From the NCBI GenBank assembly GCA_030158535.1, contig JAOASV010000258.1:1-6313 (forward strand): 6,313 nt of DNA. Reading direction: 5' to 3'. The translations under genes and the position numbers were made by a program. The DNA is from Sediminibacterium sp. GTDB taxonomy: Bacteria > Bacteroidota > Bacteroidia > Chitinophagales > Chitinophagaceae. Positions 1 to 6,313 of this stretch are shown here, piece by piece. The notes beneath the pieces are model-generated. The model was not told the DNA's origin. It searched no databases and saw only the letters and a list, made by a program, of their open reading frames with translations. Each line of letters opens with the position of its first letter. Within the stretch, counting starts at the first letter, position 1.

Positions 1-1299
1 CTGTAATCTTGTTGTTCCATTGGCGATATTACTAACAGAAATTCCTTTTTCACATACAACTAATCCTTGTGTATTTTCTGGAATTAAAGCACCTAATGGA
101 ATATTAAATGATGGTACTGACGGAAATGGAATTGGAGGAACTTTACCGTTGTAACGCGCATGGTGATGATCTACCGGATAATCGCCCACAGAAATTCCTG
201 TACGGTATAAATTATAATCAAACGGCTTTGCAATATGATCAATATTTAAACGCACTTTTCCTTTTAACCTACGTCCCTCTCTGTTGTATGGCATAAAGGC
301 CATGCCTTCATTTACTTCATCGGTGGCTAAACCAATTTGTGGTTGCTTTAATTCAGTTTGTAAAAAATAAATAAAGCCTAACGTAAAATTTTTAGCTGCG
401 TTATAATGAGCCTCTCTTTCGATGGGCTTTTTTTCTACTACATTGATATAATAATCGTTTCCAAAAGCTGGCCAGTTGAGCATGTATTTTAAAGAACCAT
501 CCGTTGTTTTTACGCGTCCGTACTCCAGTACTTTTTGAGTACCCAAACTATAGGGCTTTGCATTACAAGGCGCATCGGCGGTAGAACAATAGTATGCAAG
601 CGCATTGTATCCTGCTGGCATAGCAATTGTTTTATTCGCTCCTTTACCGTAATCTTTTAAAACAGCCGCCCATGTTAAATCTTGAATAACATCGGATTTT
701 CCGGGAGCAATTTTTTCACCACTTTGGGTACTGTCTTCAGTACCTAAATCGTAAGCTGCCCCTGCGCCCGCATATACATCGCCTAAATCGGTGGCGTCTA
801 TCACACGCTTTGCGTACACGGTTAATTTTTGCCCGCGCACATTTTCGAATATGGCGCCAGTAATAGTATTACCGTCCATGATGGCTTTGTCAAAATACCA
901 ATGATAGTAAACCTGCATATTAGGCTGCGCGTGCACCCATGCTTTAAAAATACTATCTGCTACATGGGGTTCGAAACAAGTTTCGCTCACCCAACCCGTA
1001 AACAAATTGTTAGACTTATAATGTTTGTAAAGTGCTTGTCTAAAACTTTCCCAGATACCACTGCGTAATTCGTGGTTACCATCGGTGCAACTAACAGCCG
1101 CCGCAGAAAGCATACCGCCTAACCAGGGTGTATGTTCTACCACAACAGTGTTCAGCCCCATCTTTGCAGTTTGCAAAGCGGCGGCAATACCACCTGTGGT
1201 TCCACCAACTACGAGTACATCGGTGTATATAGGTTTGTCCTGCGCTTTACTTGAGGTTGCAAGAAAGGCAGCAATTACAATAAAAAATAATGGACGCAT
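1..1299 (-). CDS. Secreted FAD-dependent oxidoreductase (FAD_oxidored / 'xanthan lyase'-like family), 3' end missing
   Basis: The reading frame is open from ATG (1299-1297) to the window edge, giving 433 codons with no stop, so the C-terminus is missing. The protein begins with a Sec-type signal peptide: MRP, a hydrophobic stretch at about residues 4-14, then SSKA before QD, a likely signal peptidase I cut after Ala19. A Rossmann FAD-binding segment follows at 27-55 (DVLVVGGTTGGIAAAL, ending in VVVE). It carries the GGTxxG variant of the dinucleotide motif that is usual in this family. Further family hallmarks are WLGGM (59-63), VIDATDLGD (167-174) and, near the edge, a GISVSNIANGTTRLQ block (419-433) that normally precedes the last FAD-contacting region. 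Relatives usually run somewhat longer, so roughly 100-200 residues are probably missing. The gene starts 10 bases after the ssb stop, so the two are likely cotranscribed. It probably acts outside the cytoplasmic membrane. The substrate cannot be inferred, and the 'xanthan lyase' label on some relatives should not be taken as function. Confidence 0.85.
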   Translation of the reverse strand, partial: MRPLFFIVIAAFLATSSKAQDKPIYTDVLVVGGTTGGIAAALQTAKMGLNTVVVEHTPWLGGMLSAAAVSCTDGNHELRSGIWESFRQALYKHYKSNNLFTGWVSETCFEPHVADSIFKAWVHAQPNMQVYYHWYFDKAIMDGNTITGAIFENVRGQKLTVYAKRVIDATDLGDVYAGAGAAYDLGTEDSTQSGEKIAPGKSDVIQDLTWAAVLKDYGKGANKTIAMPAGYNALAYYCSTADAPCNAKPYSLGTQKVLEYGRVKTTDGSLKYMLNWPAFGNDYYINVVEKKPIEREAHYNAAKNFTLGFIYFLQTELKQPQIGLATDEVNEGMAFMPYNREGRRLKGKVRLNIDHIAKPFDYNLYRTGISVGDYPVDHHHARYNGKVPPIPFPSVPSFNIPLGALIPENTQGLVVCEKGISVSNIANGTTRLQ

Positions 1300-1309
1300 A
1301 TTATGCTAA

Positions 1310-1729
1310 CTAAAATGGAAGATCGTCAGACTCATTCATGTCATTTGCAGCAGGTGCACTTGACTGTCCACCATAAGAAGGTGCGCTTTGCGGAGCTCCA
1401 CCACCTTCACTTGGTTTTGCACCCAGTAATTGAACTGATGCAACACGTACAGAAAGTGTAGCACCATTTCTACCATCTTGTGTAGTATAGGTTCTAACAT
1501 CTGGCGTTCCTTCTACATATACTTGTGTACCTTTTTTTAGATACGGGGCGATACCTGTTCTATCTGTCCAATATGCACAATCAACCCAAGTGGTTTTATC
1601 TTTTTGATTGCCTTGTGCGTCTTTATATCTTTCGGTGTGTGCTACTGTAAAGTTGATTACGTTTTTGCCATTTACATTGTTTAAAACGGCGTCTTTGCCT
1701 AAATTTCCAATCGCTAATAATTTTATCAT
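1310..1729 (-). CDS. ssb: Single-stranded DNA-binding protein SSB
   Basis: This 139-residue cytoplasmic protein coats single-stranded DNA and recruits replication and repair proteins. Residues 1-104 form the OB fold: an opening MIKLLAIGNLGKD strand, NFTVAHTERY, TTWVDCAYW with the aromatic residues Trp48 and Trp54 in the positions used for stacking on DNA bases, and PYLKKGTQVYVEG (62-74), a strong SSB signature. Residues 105-132 are a short flexible linker rich in Gly, Ser, Ala and Pro. The protein ends in ESDDLPF, the acidic tip through which SSB binds partner proteins in bacteria. It is shorter than E. coli SSB (178 residues), mainly because of the linker. The ATG start places the OB fold at the very N-terminus, as expected. 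The gene is divergent from mnmA and is followed after 10 bases by the secreted oxidoreductase gene. Many Bacteroidota carry more than one ssb, so whether this is the main housekeeping copy cannot be judged here. Confidence 0.95.
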   Translation of the reverse strand: MIKLLAIGNLGKDAVLNNVNGKNVINFTVAHTERYKDAQGNQKDKTTWVDCAYWTDRTGIAPYLKKGTQVYVEGTPDVRTYTTQDGRNGATLSVRVASVQLLGAKPSEGGGAPQSAPSYGGQSSAPAANDMNESDDLPF

Positions 1730-1821
1730 GTCTATTGTGTTTTGGGTAAATATCGGTAAAATGGATAAAAGAGTGAAATTTCGCTTTTCGTAAGGTGTAA
1801 ATCATGTGAAATAAACGGATT

Positions 1822-1854
1822 TTAGGCATTTAGCCCCCGATTAGCTTAATTTTG
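1822..1854 (+). promoter_or_regulatory. Candidate Bacteroidota-type promoter for mnmA
   Basis: TAATTTTG at 1847-1854 fits exactly the TAnnTTTG -7 element used by the primary sigma factor of Bacteroidota. The matching -33 element (TTTG/TTG) is only weakly present: TTAG at 1822-1825 lies 21 bases upstream. A transcript starting a few bases after the -7 box would have a leader of roughly 10-15 bases before the ATG at 1873. The position makes sense for the divergent ssb/mnmA intergenic region. No comparable element was found on the minus strand for ssb. Confidence 0.5.
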
Positions 1855-1872
1855 CACCTGAATCTAGAATCT

Positions 1873-2979
1873 ATGAGCCGGAAAGGAAAAGTATTGGTTG
1901 CCATGAGTGGCGGTATTGACAGTACCGTTGCTGCACTTATGCTCCATAACGAAGGCTATGAAGTGATTGGCATAACCATGAAAACATGGGATTATGCAAC
2001 TAGTGGCAGCACAAGTACCAAAGAAACGGGCTGTTGCAATATTGATTCTTTTAATGATGCTAGACAGGCAGCCGTACAAAATGGATTCCCCCATTTTATT
2101 TTAGATATCCGCGATGAGTTTGGTGATTTTGTGGTTGAAAATTTTGTAGAAGAATATTTAGCGGGTCGCACACCCAATCCTTGCGTCATGTGTAATACGC
2201 ATATTAAATGGCGTGCCCTTTTAAAAAGAGCCAATGCCCTCGAATGTGATTTTATTGCAACGGGTCATTACGCCTCTGTAAGACAACATACCAACAATAG
2301 ATACGTAATAAGTAAAGGTCTTGATGAAACCAAAGATCAGAGTTATGTGCTTTGGGGACTTGATCAAGAATTACTGAGTAGGACCATTATGCCGCTTGGT
2401 CAATACCATAAAAAAGATATCAGACAAATGGCGCATGATATGGGCTACCCCGAGCTTGCTAAAAAAAGCGAGAGCTATGAAATTTGTTTTGTGCCGGATA
2501 ATGACTACCGTGGATTTTTAAAAAGAAATGTAGACGGCTTAGAAGAAAAAGTAAATGGTGGTTGGTTTGTAGATCAAGCGGGTAAAAGATTGGGCAAACA
2601 CAAAGGCTATCCCTTTTATACGATTGGACAGCGCAAAGGACTTGAAATAGCACTTGGGAAACCAGCATACGTTACTGCCATTGACCCTAACACCAATACC
2701 GTTGTATTAGGCACAGAAGCAGACCTTGATCAAAACGACATGGAAGTGCTTAAAATTAATTGGATGAAATATAATGGCATCGAAGACGGTACCGAGGCCA
2801 TTACAAAAATCAGGTACAAAGACAGTGGTGCAACCAGCCATTTATTTAATACCGAAAACGGCATTAGAGCCCGCTTTTACGAGCCCGTAAAAAGTATTGC
2901 GCCCGGACAAAGTGCTGTTTTTTACGAAGGCAACGACGTAATTGGCGGTGGCATTATCCAGCGCGGGATCTTATTATAA
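1873..2979 (+). CDS. mnmA: tRNA-specific 2-thiouridylase MnmA
   Basis: MnmA activates the wobble uridine (U34) of tRNAs for Lys, Glu and Gln with ATP and inserts sulfur to make 2-thiouridine; it acts in the cytoplasm. Numbered from ATG 1873, the 368-residue protein has the PP-loop ATP motif SGGIDS (12-17). The catalytic cysteine is Cys104 in TPNPCVMCN, and the second active-site cysteine, which carries the persulfide, is Cys205 in SYEICF. Other hallmarks are ATGHYA (129-134), KDQSYVLW (154-161), and FYTIGQRKGL (248-257) at the start of the beta-barrel region. The length is normal for the family. The open frame extends upstream to a TTG at 1852, but that TTG is part of the candidate -7 promoter box and adds an unconserved MHLNLES, so ATG 1873, which opens MSRKGKVLVAMSGG, is preferred. 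No Shine-Dalgarno sequence is evident. The gene stands alone on the plus strand and converges on the methyltransferase gene. Confidence 0.96.
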   Translation: MSRKGKVLVAMSGGIDSTVAALMLHNEGYEVIGITMKTWDYATSGSTSTKETGCCNIDSFNDARQAAVQNGFPHFILDIRDEFGDFVVENFVEEYLAGRTPNPCVMCNTHIKWRALLKRANALECDFIATGHYASVRQHTNNRYVISKGLDETKDQSYVLWGLDQELLSRTIMPLGQYHKKDIRQMAHDMGYPELAKKSESYEICFVPDNDYRGFLKRNVDGLEEKVNGGWFVDQAGKRLGKHKGYPFYTIGQRKGLEIALGKPAYVTAIDPNTNTVVLGTEADLDQNDMEVLKINWMKYNGIEDGTEAITKIRYKDSGATSHLFNTENGIRARFYEPVKSIAPGQSAVFYEGNDVIGGGIIQRGILL

Positions 2980-3028
2980 TTGCCGCAATAAACTTTTCGC
3001 AAATACTTTTCGTAAAAAATTCCCTTAC

Positions 3029-4219
3029 TTATTTTTTCTGAAACAGTGCCGCAAACATGGTGTCTGCTTTTTTTGTGTAGCCAGTAAATAGCTGCTGATG
3101 CACGAGTTTAAACTCAGGAAAATTTGTTGTTATAAATTTTACCTGCGCTTCATTTTCTGCCGCAAATACAGAACATGTGCTATATAAAAAATATCCATTC
3201 ACTGCTACATACGGTAGCGTGTTGGTAATAATAGATTGTTGTAGCTGTCTATAATTATCAATAGAAGCCTCTTCAAAAAAGGCAAGGTGTTCGGGCGTTC
3301 TACCCCAGGTGCCACTCCCTGAGCATGGCGCATCGCAAATAATAAAATCGGAAAGCTTTGCAAAATTACTAAGGTCGTGCGCGCTGGTTAGATCCACTGC
3401 AAAAGATTGATACGCACCCATACCCGCCGCAGTAAAACGTGTTTGCAAATTGCGCAAAATAGAAGCGCGCATATCAGAAGCCGTTAATTTAATTTGCCCT
3501 AATAGATCTACCGCTAAAATAGATTTACCACCACTTGCTGCGCAGGTGTCCCACACTCTTTTTTTAGAATCCGCAAAATCAGACGCAAGCGCATATACAT
3601 TTCCAATTTGCTGTGAGCTGTAATCTTGAATTACGGCTTCTTTATTTATAAGCAGCACTTCATCTAATTTAGTACCACTTGCAAGCCTTAGGCAAGACGC
3701 TGAAATTTTTTCAAAATGAATCTCCGCCTTATTTAATTTAGAGACCACTACATCTTCCTGCTTTGGCCTGATACGAATAAATAAATCTGGTTGAAGTAGG
3801 TGGCTCCTGTTAAAGGCAGCAGCATCCATCCCTTCCGACAAATGCGCCGCAAAAGGAAAAACACTTTCAATATTATAACCAGGTAGCTGCTCTTTAATAA
3901 ATGCTAATTTTTGATCCAGCGATACATCTGAAGAATTCCAGGCTGCAAGCCAGCTCGGCTCAAATAAAAAGCTCCAGTTGCCCGGCTTGGCTTCACATAA
4001 AAAAATGGCAAGCTGCAGGCCTTTATCGGTATCAAAATTTGAGATACTAGCACCGAGGCGGTAATAGGTATAGCACAAATGTGCAATGGTTCTACGATCA
4101 GTAGAACCATGCTTTTTGTGTGCAGCAAAATATTGTTTGAGATGGTGCACAAAAGGTACACCTCCTTTATAAGCATTAATGATTGTAACCGCCGTGTTGC
4201 AATACGATTGAAAACGCAC
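3029..4219 (-). CDS. RsmB/NOP-family (Sun/Fmu) SAM-dependent RNA cytosine-C5 methyltransferase
   Basis: This 396-residue protein has the class I methyltransferase fold of enzymes that methylate carbon 5 of cytosine in rRNA or tRNA. The SAM-binding motif I is DTCAASGGKS (224-233), and motif II follows around SDMRASILRNLQ (248-259). Motif IV is DAPCSGSGTWGR (296-307) with Cys299, which in this family releases the product. Motif VI is YSTCSV (346-351) with Cys349, the expected nucleophile. Both cysteines are present, so the enzyme should be active. Residues 1-150 form an N-terminal region that may correspond to the NusB-like RNA-binding domain of RsmB, but the match is weak. The E. coli RsmB target is C967 of 16S rRNA; whether this protein has the same target is not shown, so no symbol is assigned. 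Translation must begin with GTG at 4219-4217, because an in-frame TAA (the sucB stop) comes directly before it. It is the last gene of a probable sucA-sucB-methyltransferase operon. Confidence 0.9.
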   Translation of the reverse strand: MRFQSYCNTAVTIINAYKGGVPFVHHLKQYFAAHKKHGSTDRRTIAHLCYTYYRLGASISNFDTDKGLQLAIFLCEAKPGNWSFLFEPSWLAAWNSSDVSLDQKLAFIKEQLPGYNIESVFPFAAHLSEGMDAAAFNRSHLLQPDLFIRIRPKQEDVVVSKLNKAEIHFEKISASCLRLASGTKLDEVLLINKEAVIQDYSSQQIGNVYALASDFADSKKRVWDTCAASGGKSILAVDLLGQIKLTASDMRASILRNLQTRFTAAGMGAYQSFAVDLTSAHDLSNFAKLSDFIICDAPCSGSGTWGRTPEHLAFFEEASIDNYRQLQQSIITNTLPYVAVNGYFLYSTCSVFAAENEAQVKFITTNFPEFKLVHQQLFTGYTKKADTMFAALFQKK

Positions 4220-4222
4220 TTA
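4217..4222 (-). other. Zero-gap, in-frame stop/start junction between sucB and the methyltransferase gene
   Basis: On the minus strand the sequence reads TAA then GTG, with no base between the sucB stop (4222-4220) and the downstream start (4219-4217). The two genes share one frame, so TAA is the only barrier between them. No Shine-Dalgarno sequence is seen in the preceding sucB codons. The arrangement suggests translational coupling by termination and reinitiation; this is inference. Confidence 0.75.
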
Positions 4223-5437
4223 GAGTTCTAGTAATGTTTTAACAGGATCTTTACCCATGAGTAATAACTCTGGATTTTCTAAAAGCTCTTTCACACGTAC
4301 TAAAAATCCAACACTCTCACGACCATCAATAATGCGGTGATCGTAACTAAGCGCTAAATACATCATTGGTCTGATAACCACCTGACCATTAATAGCCATC
4401 GGTCTATCTTGTATTTTATGCATGCCTAAAATAGCACTCTGAGGAATATTGATAATGGGCGTACTCATTAAGCTACCAAACACACCACCATTGGTGATGG
4501 TGAAAGTGCCACCTTGTAAATCGTCGGCAGTAAGTTTACTATCGCGCGCTTTACCAGCAAGCATCACCACTGTTTTTTCTACGTCTGCCATGCTCATGCT
4601 TTCTACATTGCGCATAACTGGCACGGTTAAACCGCGAGGCGTGCTTACCGCAATACTAATATCTGCGTAATCGTGGTAAATAATTTGATCGCCATCGATA
4701 TAAGCATTTACAGAAGGCCACTCGCCTAGTGCAGTAGAACATGCTTTAGCAAAGAAGCTCATGAAGCCTAAATTAACGCCATGGCTTTCTTTAAATTTAT
4801 CTTTGTACTGCTTTCTCACTTCCATAACACGCGTCATGTCTACTTCGTTAAAAGTAGTAAGCATGGCCGTTGTGTTTTTAGATTCTACCAGTCGTCTGCT
4901 AATGGTTTTACGAAGCGCGCTCATCTTTTCTTGACGCACATTTCTTGTATTCAGCTCGGTACCCGCAAAAGCTTTTTTACCAGGATGCGATAACGCTTCT
5001 AACACGTCTTGCTTTAATATTTTTCCACCAGTACCGGTTGCGGTAATTGCTGTTGGGTCTACTTTTTTATCGGCAATGATAGCAGATGCTACCGGTGTTG
5101 CTTTTACATCGTTAGGGATCGCAGCTACAGGTGCTTCCGATTTCGGAGCAACTGGCGCCGGCGCAGCCGGTGCGGCCGGAACGGCAGCTGCTGCGGGCCT
5201 TTCGGCAGTTTCGTCAATTTTAGCAAGTACATCACCAATGAGTAATGTATCACCTTCTTTACCTAGTGTGGTAAGAACACCCGCCTGTTCAGCATTTACT
5301 TCAAAAGTCGCTTTTTCACTTTCAAACTCGGCAATTACTTCGTCTCTTTCTACGTAGTCGCCATCTTTTTTTGTCCACTTTAACAAAGTAACTTCTGAGA
5401 TAGATTCTCCAATTGCTGGAACTTTTATTTCAATCAT
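4220..5437 (-). CDS. sucB: 2-Oxoglutarate dehydrogenase E2: dihydrolipoyllysine succinyltransferase
   Basis: Also called odhB. This is the core subunit of the 2-oxoglutarate dehydrogenase complex; it transfers the succinyl group from E1 to CoA through a swinging lipoyl arm in the TCA cycle. The 405-residue protein shows the standard layout. A single lipoyl domain spans about 1-76, with the lipoylated lysine at Lys42 in ESEKATFEV. An Ala/Pro-rich linker follows at 77-108. The peripheral-subunit-binding domain is at about 113-148 (TPVASAIIADKKVD, then GTGGKILKQDV) and docks E1/E3. The catalytic acyltransferase domain runs from about 167 to 405, with SYDHRIIDGR (364-373) carrying the active-site His367 and Asp371. 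Length and single lipoyl domain match SucB rather than the pyruvate-dehydrogenase E2, and the upstream sucA supports this. The ATG lies 26 bases after the sucA stop; the gap is AT-rich and has no Shine-Dalgarno sequence. The stop abuts the methyltransferase start. Confidence 0.96.
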   Translation of the reverse strand: MIEIKVPAIGESISEVTLLKWTKKDGDYVERDEVIAEFESEKATFEVNAEQAGVLTTLGKEGDTLLIGDVLAKIDETAERPAAAAVPAAPAAPAPVAPKSEAPVAAIPNDVKATPVASAIIADKKVDPTAITATGTGGKILKQDVLEALSHPGKKAFAGTELNTRNVRQEKMSALRKTISRRLVESKNTTAMLTTFNEVDMTRVMEVRKQYKDKFKESHGVNLGFMSFFAKACSTALGEWPSVNAYIDGDQIIYHDYADISIAVSTPRGLTVPVMRNVESMSMADVEKTVVMLAGKARDSKLTADDLQGGTFTITNGGVFGSLMSTPIINIPQSAILGMHKIQDRPMAINGQVVIRPMMYLALSYDHRIIDGRESVGFLVRVKELLENPELLLMGKDPVKTLLEL

Positions 5438-5463
5438 AAAATGATATTTCTAAGTATGCTAAA

Positions 5464-6313
5464 TTAAATATTAAAAGCTGTTTCAATCACTTCTAACTGT
5501 TCTGCAGCATGCACTTTTGCATAGCCGGTTGCAGTAGATGCGCTTGCACTTCTGCTAATTACACCAAAATTAATGGTATGTAAATTCATTTTTAAGAAGC
5601 TAGCCGCACCCATGTTTTGCGGTTCTTCTTGTACCCAAAACCAAGTAGCCTTGCTGTATTTTTTATGCAGCGCACTTAATTGGTCTTGTGCGAGTGGATA
5701 TATTTGTTCAAGTCTTACAATCGCAATGTCTTGTCTATTTTCTTTTGCTTGCTTTTCTGCTAATTCAAAATAAATTTTACCTGAGCAAAACAATACTTTT
5801 TTAACAGCCGCTGCATCTTGTACAAATTCATCATCCAATACTTCTTTAAAGCCACCTTGTAAAAACTCCTCTACTTTACTGTAGGTGCCAGGATTACGCA
5901 GGTTTGCTTTTGGAGAAAAATTAATCATTGGCTTTCTAAAGTTCCAAGTTAGCTGTCTGCGTAATGCATGGAATAAATTAGCCGCCGAAGTAATGTTGGT
6001 TACTACAATGTTTAACTCGGCAGCCATTTGCAAGAAGCGCTCTAAACGGGCACTACTATGCTCAGGACCTTGGCCTTCATAACCATGTGGCAGCAACATT
6101 ACAAGTCCATTTTGACGTTGCCATTTTTGCTCACCGGCCACAATAAACTGATCAATCATTGTTTGTGCGCCATTACAGAAATCACCAAACTGTGCTTCCC
6201 AAATAACAAGTGCGTTAGGGTTTGCCATGGCATAACCATATTCAAAACCAAGTACACCATATTCACTCAACAATGAATTATAAATTCTAAATTTTTCTTG
6301 ACCTTCTGTAAAA
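5464..6313 (-). CDS. sucA: 2-Oxoglutarate dehydrogenase E1 component, C-terminal part
   Basis: This is the thiamine-diphosphate-dependent E1 subunit, which decarboxylates 2-oxoglutarate and passes the succinyl group to the lipoyl arm of SucB. Only the last 282 residues are in the window; the frame is open to the right edge, and the visible part begins FTEGQEKFRIYNSLLSEYG. It covers the transketolase-like pyrimidine-binding segment (LGFEYGYAMANPNALVIWEAQFGDF, then NGAQTMIDQFI), the strongly conserved LPHGYEGQGPEHSSARLERF block (fragment residues 74-93) and the C-terminal domain (FRKPMINFSPKANLRNPGTYS to WFWVQEEPQNMGAASFL). Full-length members have roughly 900-950 residues, so about two thirds lies outside. 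A TTG at 6273 could be mistaken for a start, but conserved sequence continues upstream of it. The gene is 26 bases upstream of sucB, forming the usual sucAB unit. Confidence 0.96.
   Translation of the reverse strand, partial: FTEGQEKFRIYNSLLSEYGVLGFEYGYAMANPNALVIWEAQFGDFCNGAQTMIDQFIVAGEQKWQRQNGLVMLLPHGYEGQGPEHSSARLERFLQMAAELNIVVTNITSAANLFHALRRQLTWNFRKPMINFSPKANLRNPGTYSKVEEFLQGGFKEVLDDEFVQDAAAVKKVLFCSGKIYFELAEKQAKENRQDIAIVRLEQIYPLAQDQLSALHKKYSKATWFWVQEEPQNMGAASFLKMNLHTINFGVISRSASASTATGYAKVHAAEQLEVIETAFNI

Noticed and set aside
829..1309. Two plus-strand open frames of 74-79 codons (829-1068 and 1085-1309)
   Set aside because: They lie antisense to the oxidoreductase gene, whose frame is continuous and carries clear family motifs; they have no recognisable protein features.
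1623..1829. Minus-strand 68-codon frame overlapping the 5' part of ssb and the intergenic region
   Set aside because: It is out of frame with ssb, has no family resemblance, and its downstream half is just the shifted reading of ssb codons.
2977..3028. Possible bidirectional terminator between mnmA and the methyltransferase gene, including the palindrome ATTGCCGCAAT at 2979-2989
   Set aside because: The palindrome has five-base arms around a single base, so a usable hairpin would keep only a weak AT stem, and no T-run follows. The other pairings here (TTTTCG with CGTAAAA) need a bulge. Nothing resembles a clear intrinsic terminator.
5114..5209. GC-rich, repetitive-looking stretch with GGCGCC and GCCGG words
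   Set aside because: It is explained by Ala and Pro codons of the flexible linker in SucB, a normal feature of E2 proteins, and not by a separate repeat element.
5076..5357. Plus-strand open frame of 93 codons, rich in Ala, Gly and Ser
   Set aside because: It is the antisense shadow of the GC-rich Ala/Pro linker and lipoyl domain of sucB; it has no recognisable domain.
6058..6276. Plus-strand open frame of 72 codons near the right edge
   Set aside because: It is antisense to one of the most conserved parts of sucA and shows no protein features of its own.

Overview
The window looks like ordinary chromosomal sequence from a member of the Bacteroidota, most plausibly the Chitinophagaceae or a neighbouring family. 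Four things point there: the Bacteroidota-type TAnnTTTG promoter element before mnmA, the absence of Shine-Dalgarno sequences before the genes, a moderately AT-rich base composition, and protein sequences resembling this phylum's versions of MnmA, SucA, SucB and the Sun/Fmu-type methyltransferase. The family-level placement is inference. I see no mobile element, CRISPR array, RNA gene, attachment site or sign of horizontal transfer.

Layout from left to right. Positions 1-1299 (minus strand) hold the first 433 codons of a secreted FAD-dependent oxidoreductase; its 3' end lies off the left edge. It sits 10 bases downstream of ssb (1310-1729, minus), which encodes a short single-stranded DNA-binding protein with the acidic DDLPF tip. 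A short intergenic region of about 140 bases separates ssb from the divergent mnmA (start preferred at 1873, end 2979, plus), which encodes the tRNA 2-thiouridylase. mnmA converges, across 49 bases, on a three-gene minus-strand cluster read from the right edge: sucA (the C-terminal 282 codons, 5464 to beyond 6313), sucB/odhB (4220-5437), and an RsmB/Sun-type RNA cytosine-C5 methyltransferase gene (3029-4219).

Functionally, sucA and sucB encode the E1 and E2 components of the 2-oxoglutarate dehydrogenase complex of the TCA cycle. The methyltransferase gene is in the same reading frame as sucB: its GTG start follows the sucB TAA with no base between, so it is very probably translated from the sucAB transcript. 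Two RNA-modifying enzymes (MnmA and the methyltransferase) therefore face each other, but they are in separate transcription units.

I did not find a new biological system. The points worth a second look are the zero-gap in-frame sucB/methyltransferase junction, the pairing of a secreted flavoprotein gene with ssb, and minor regulatory details around mnmA. Every stretch longer than 300 bases is occupied by a gene.
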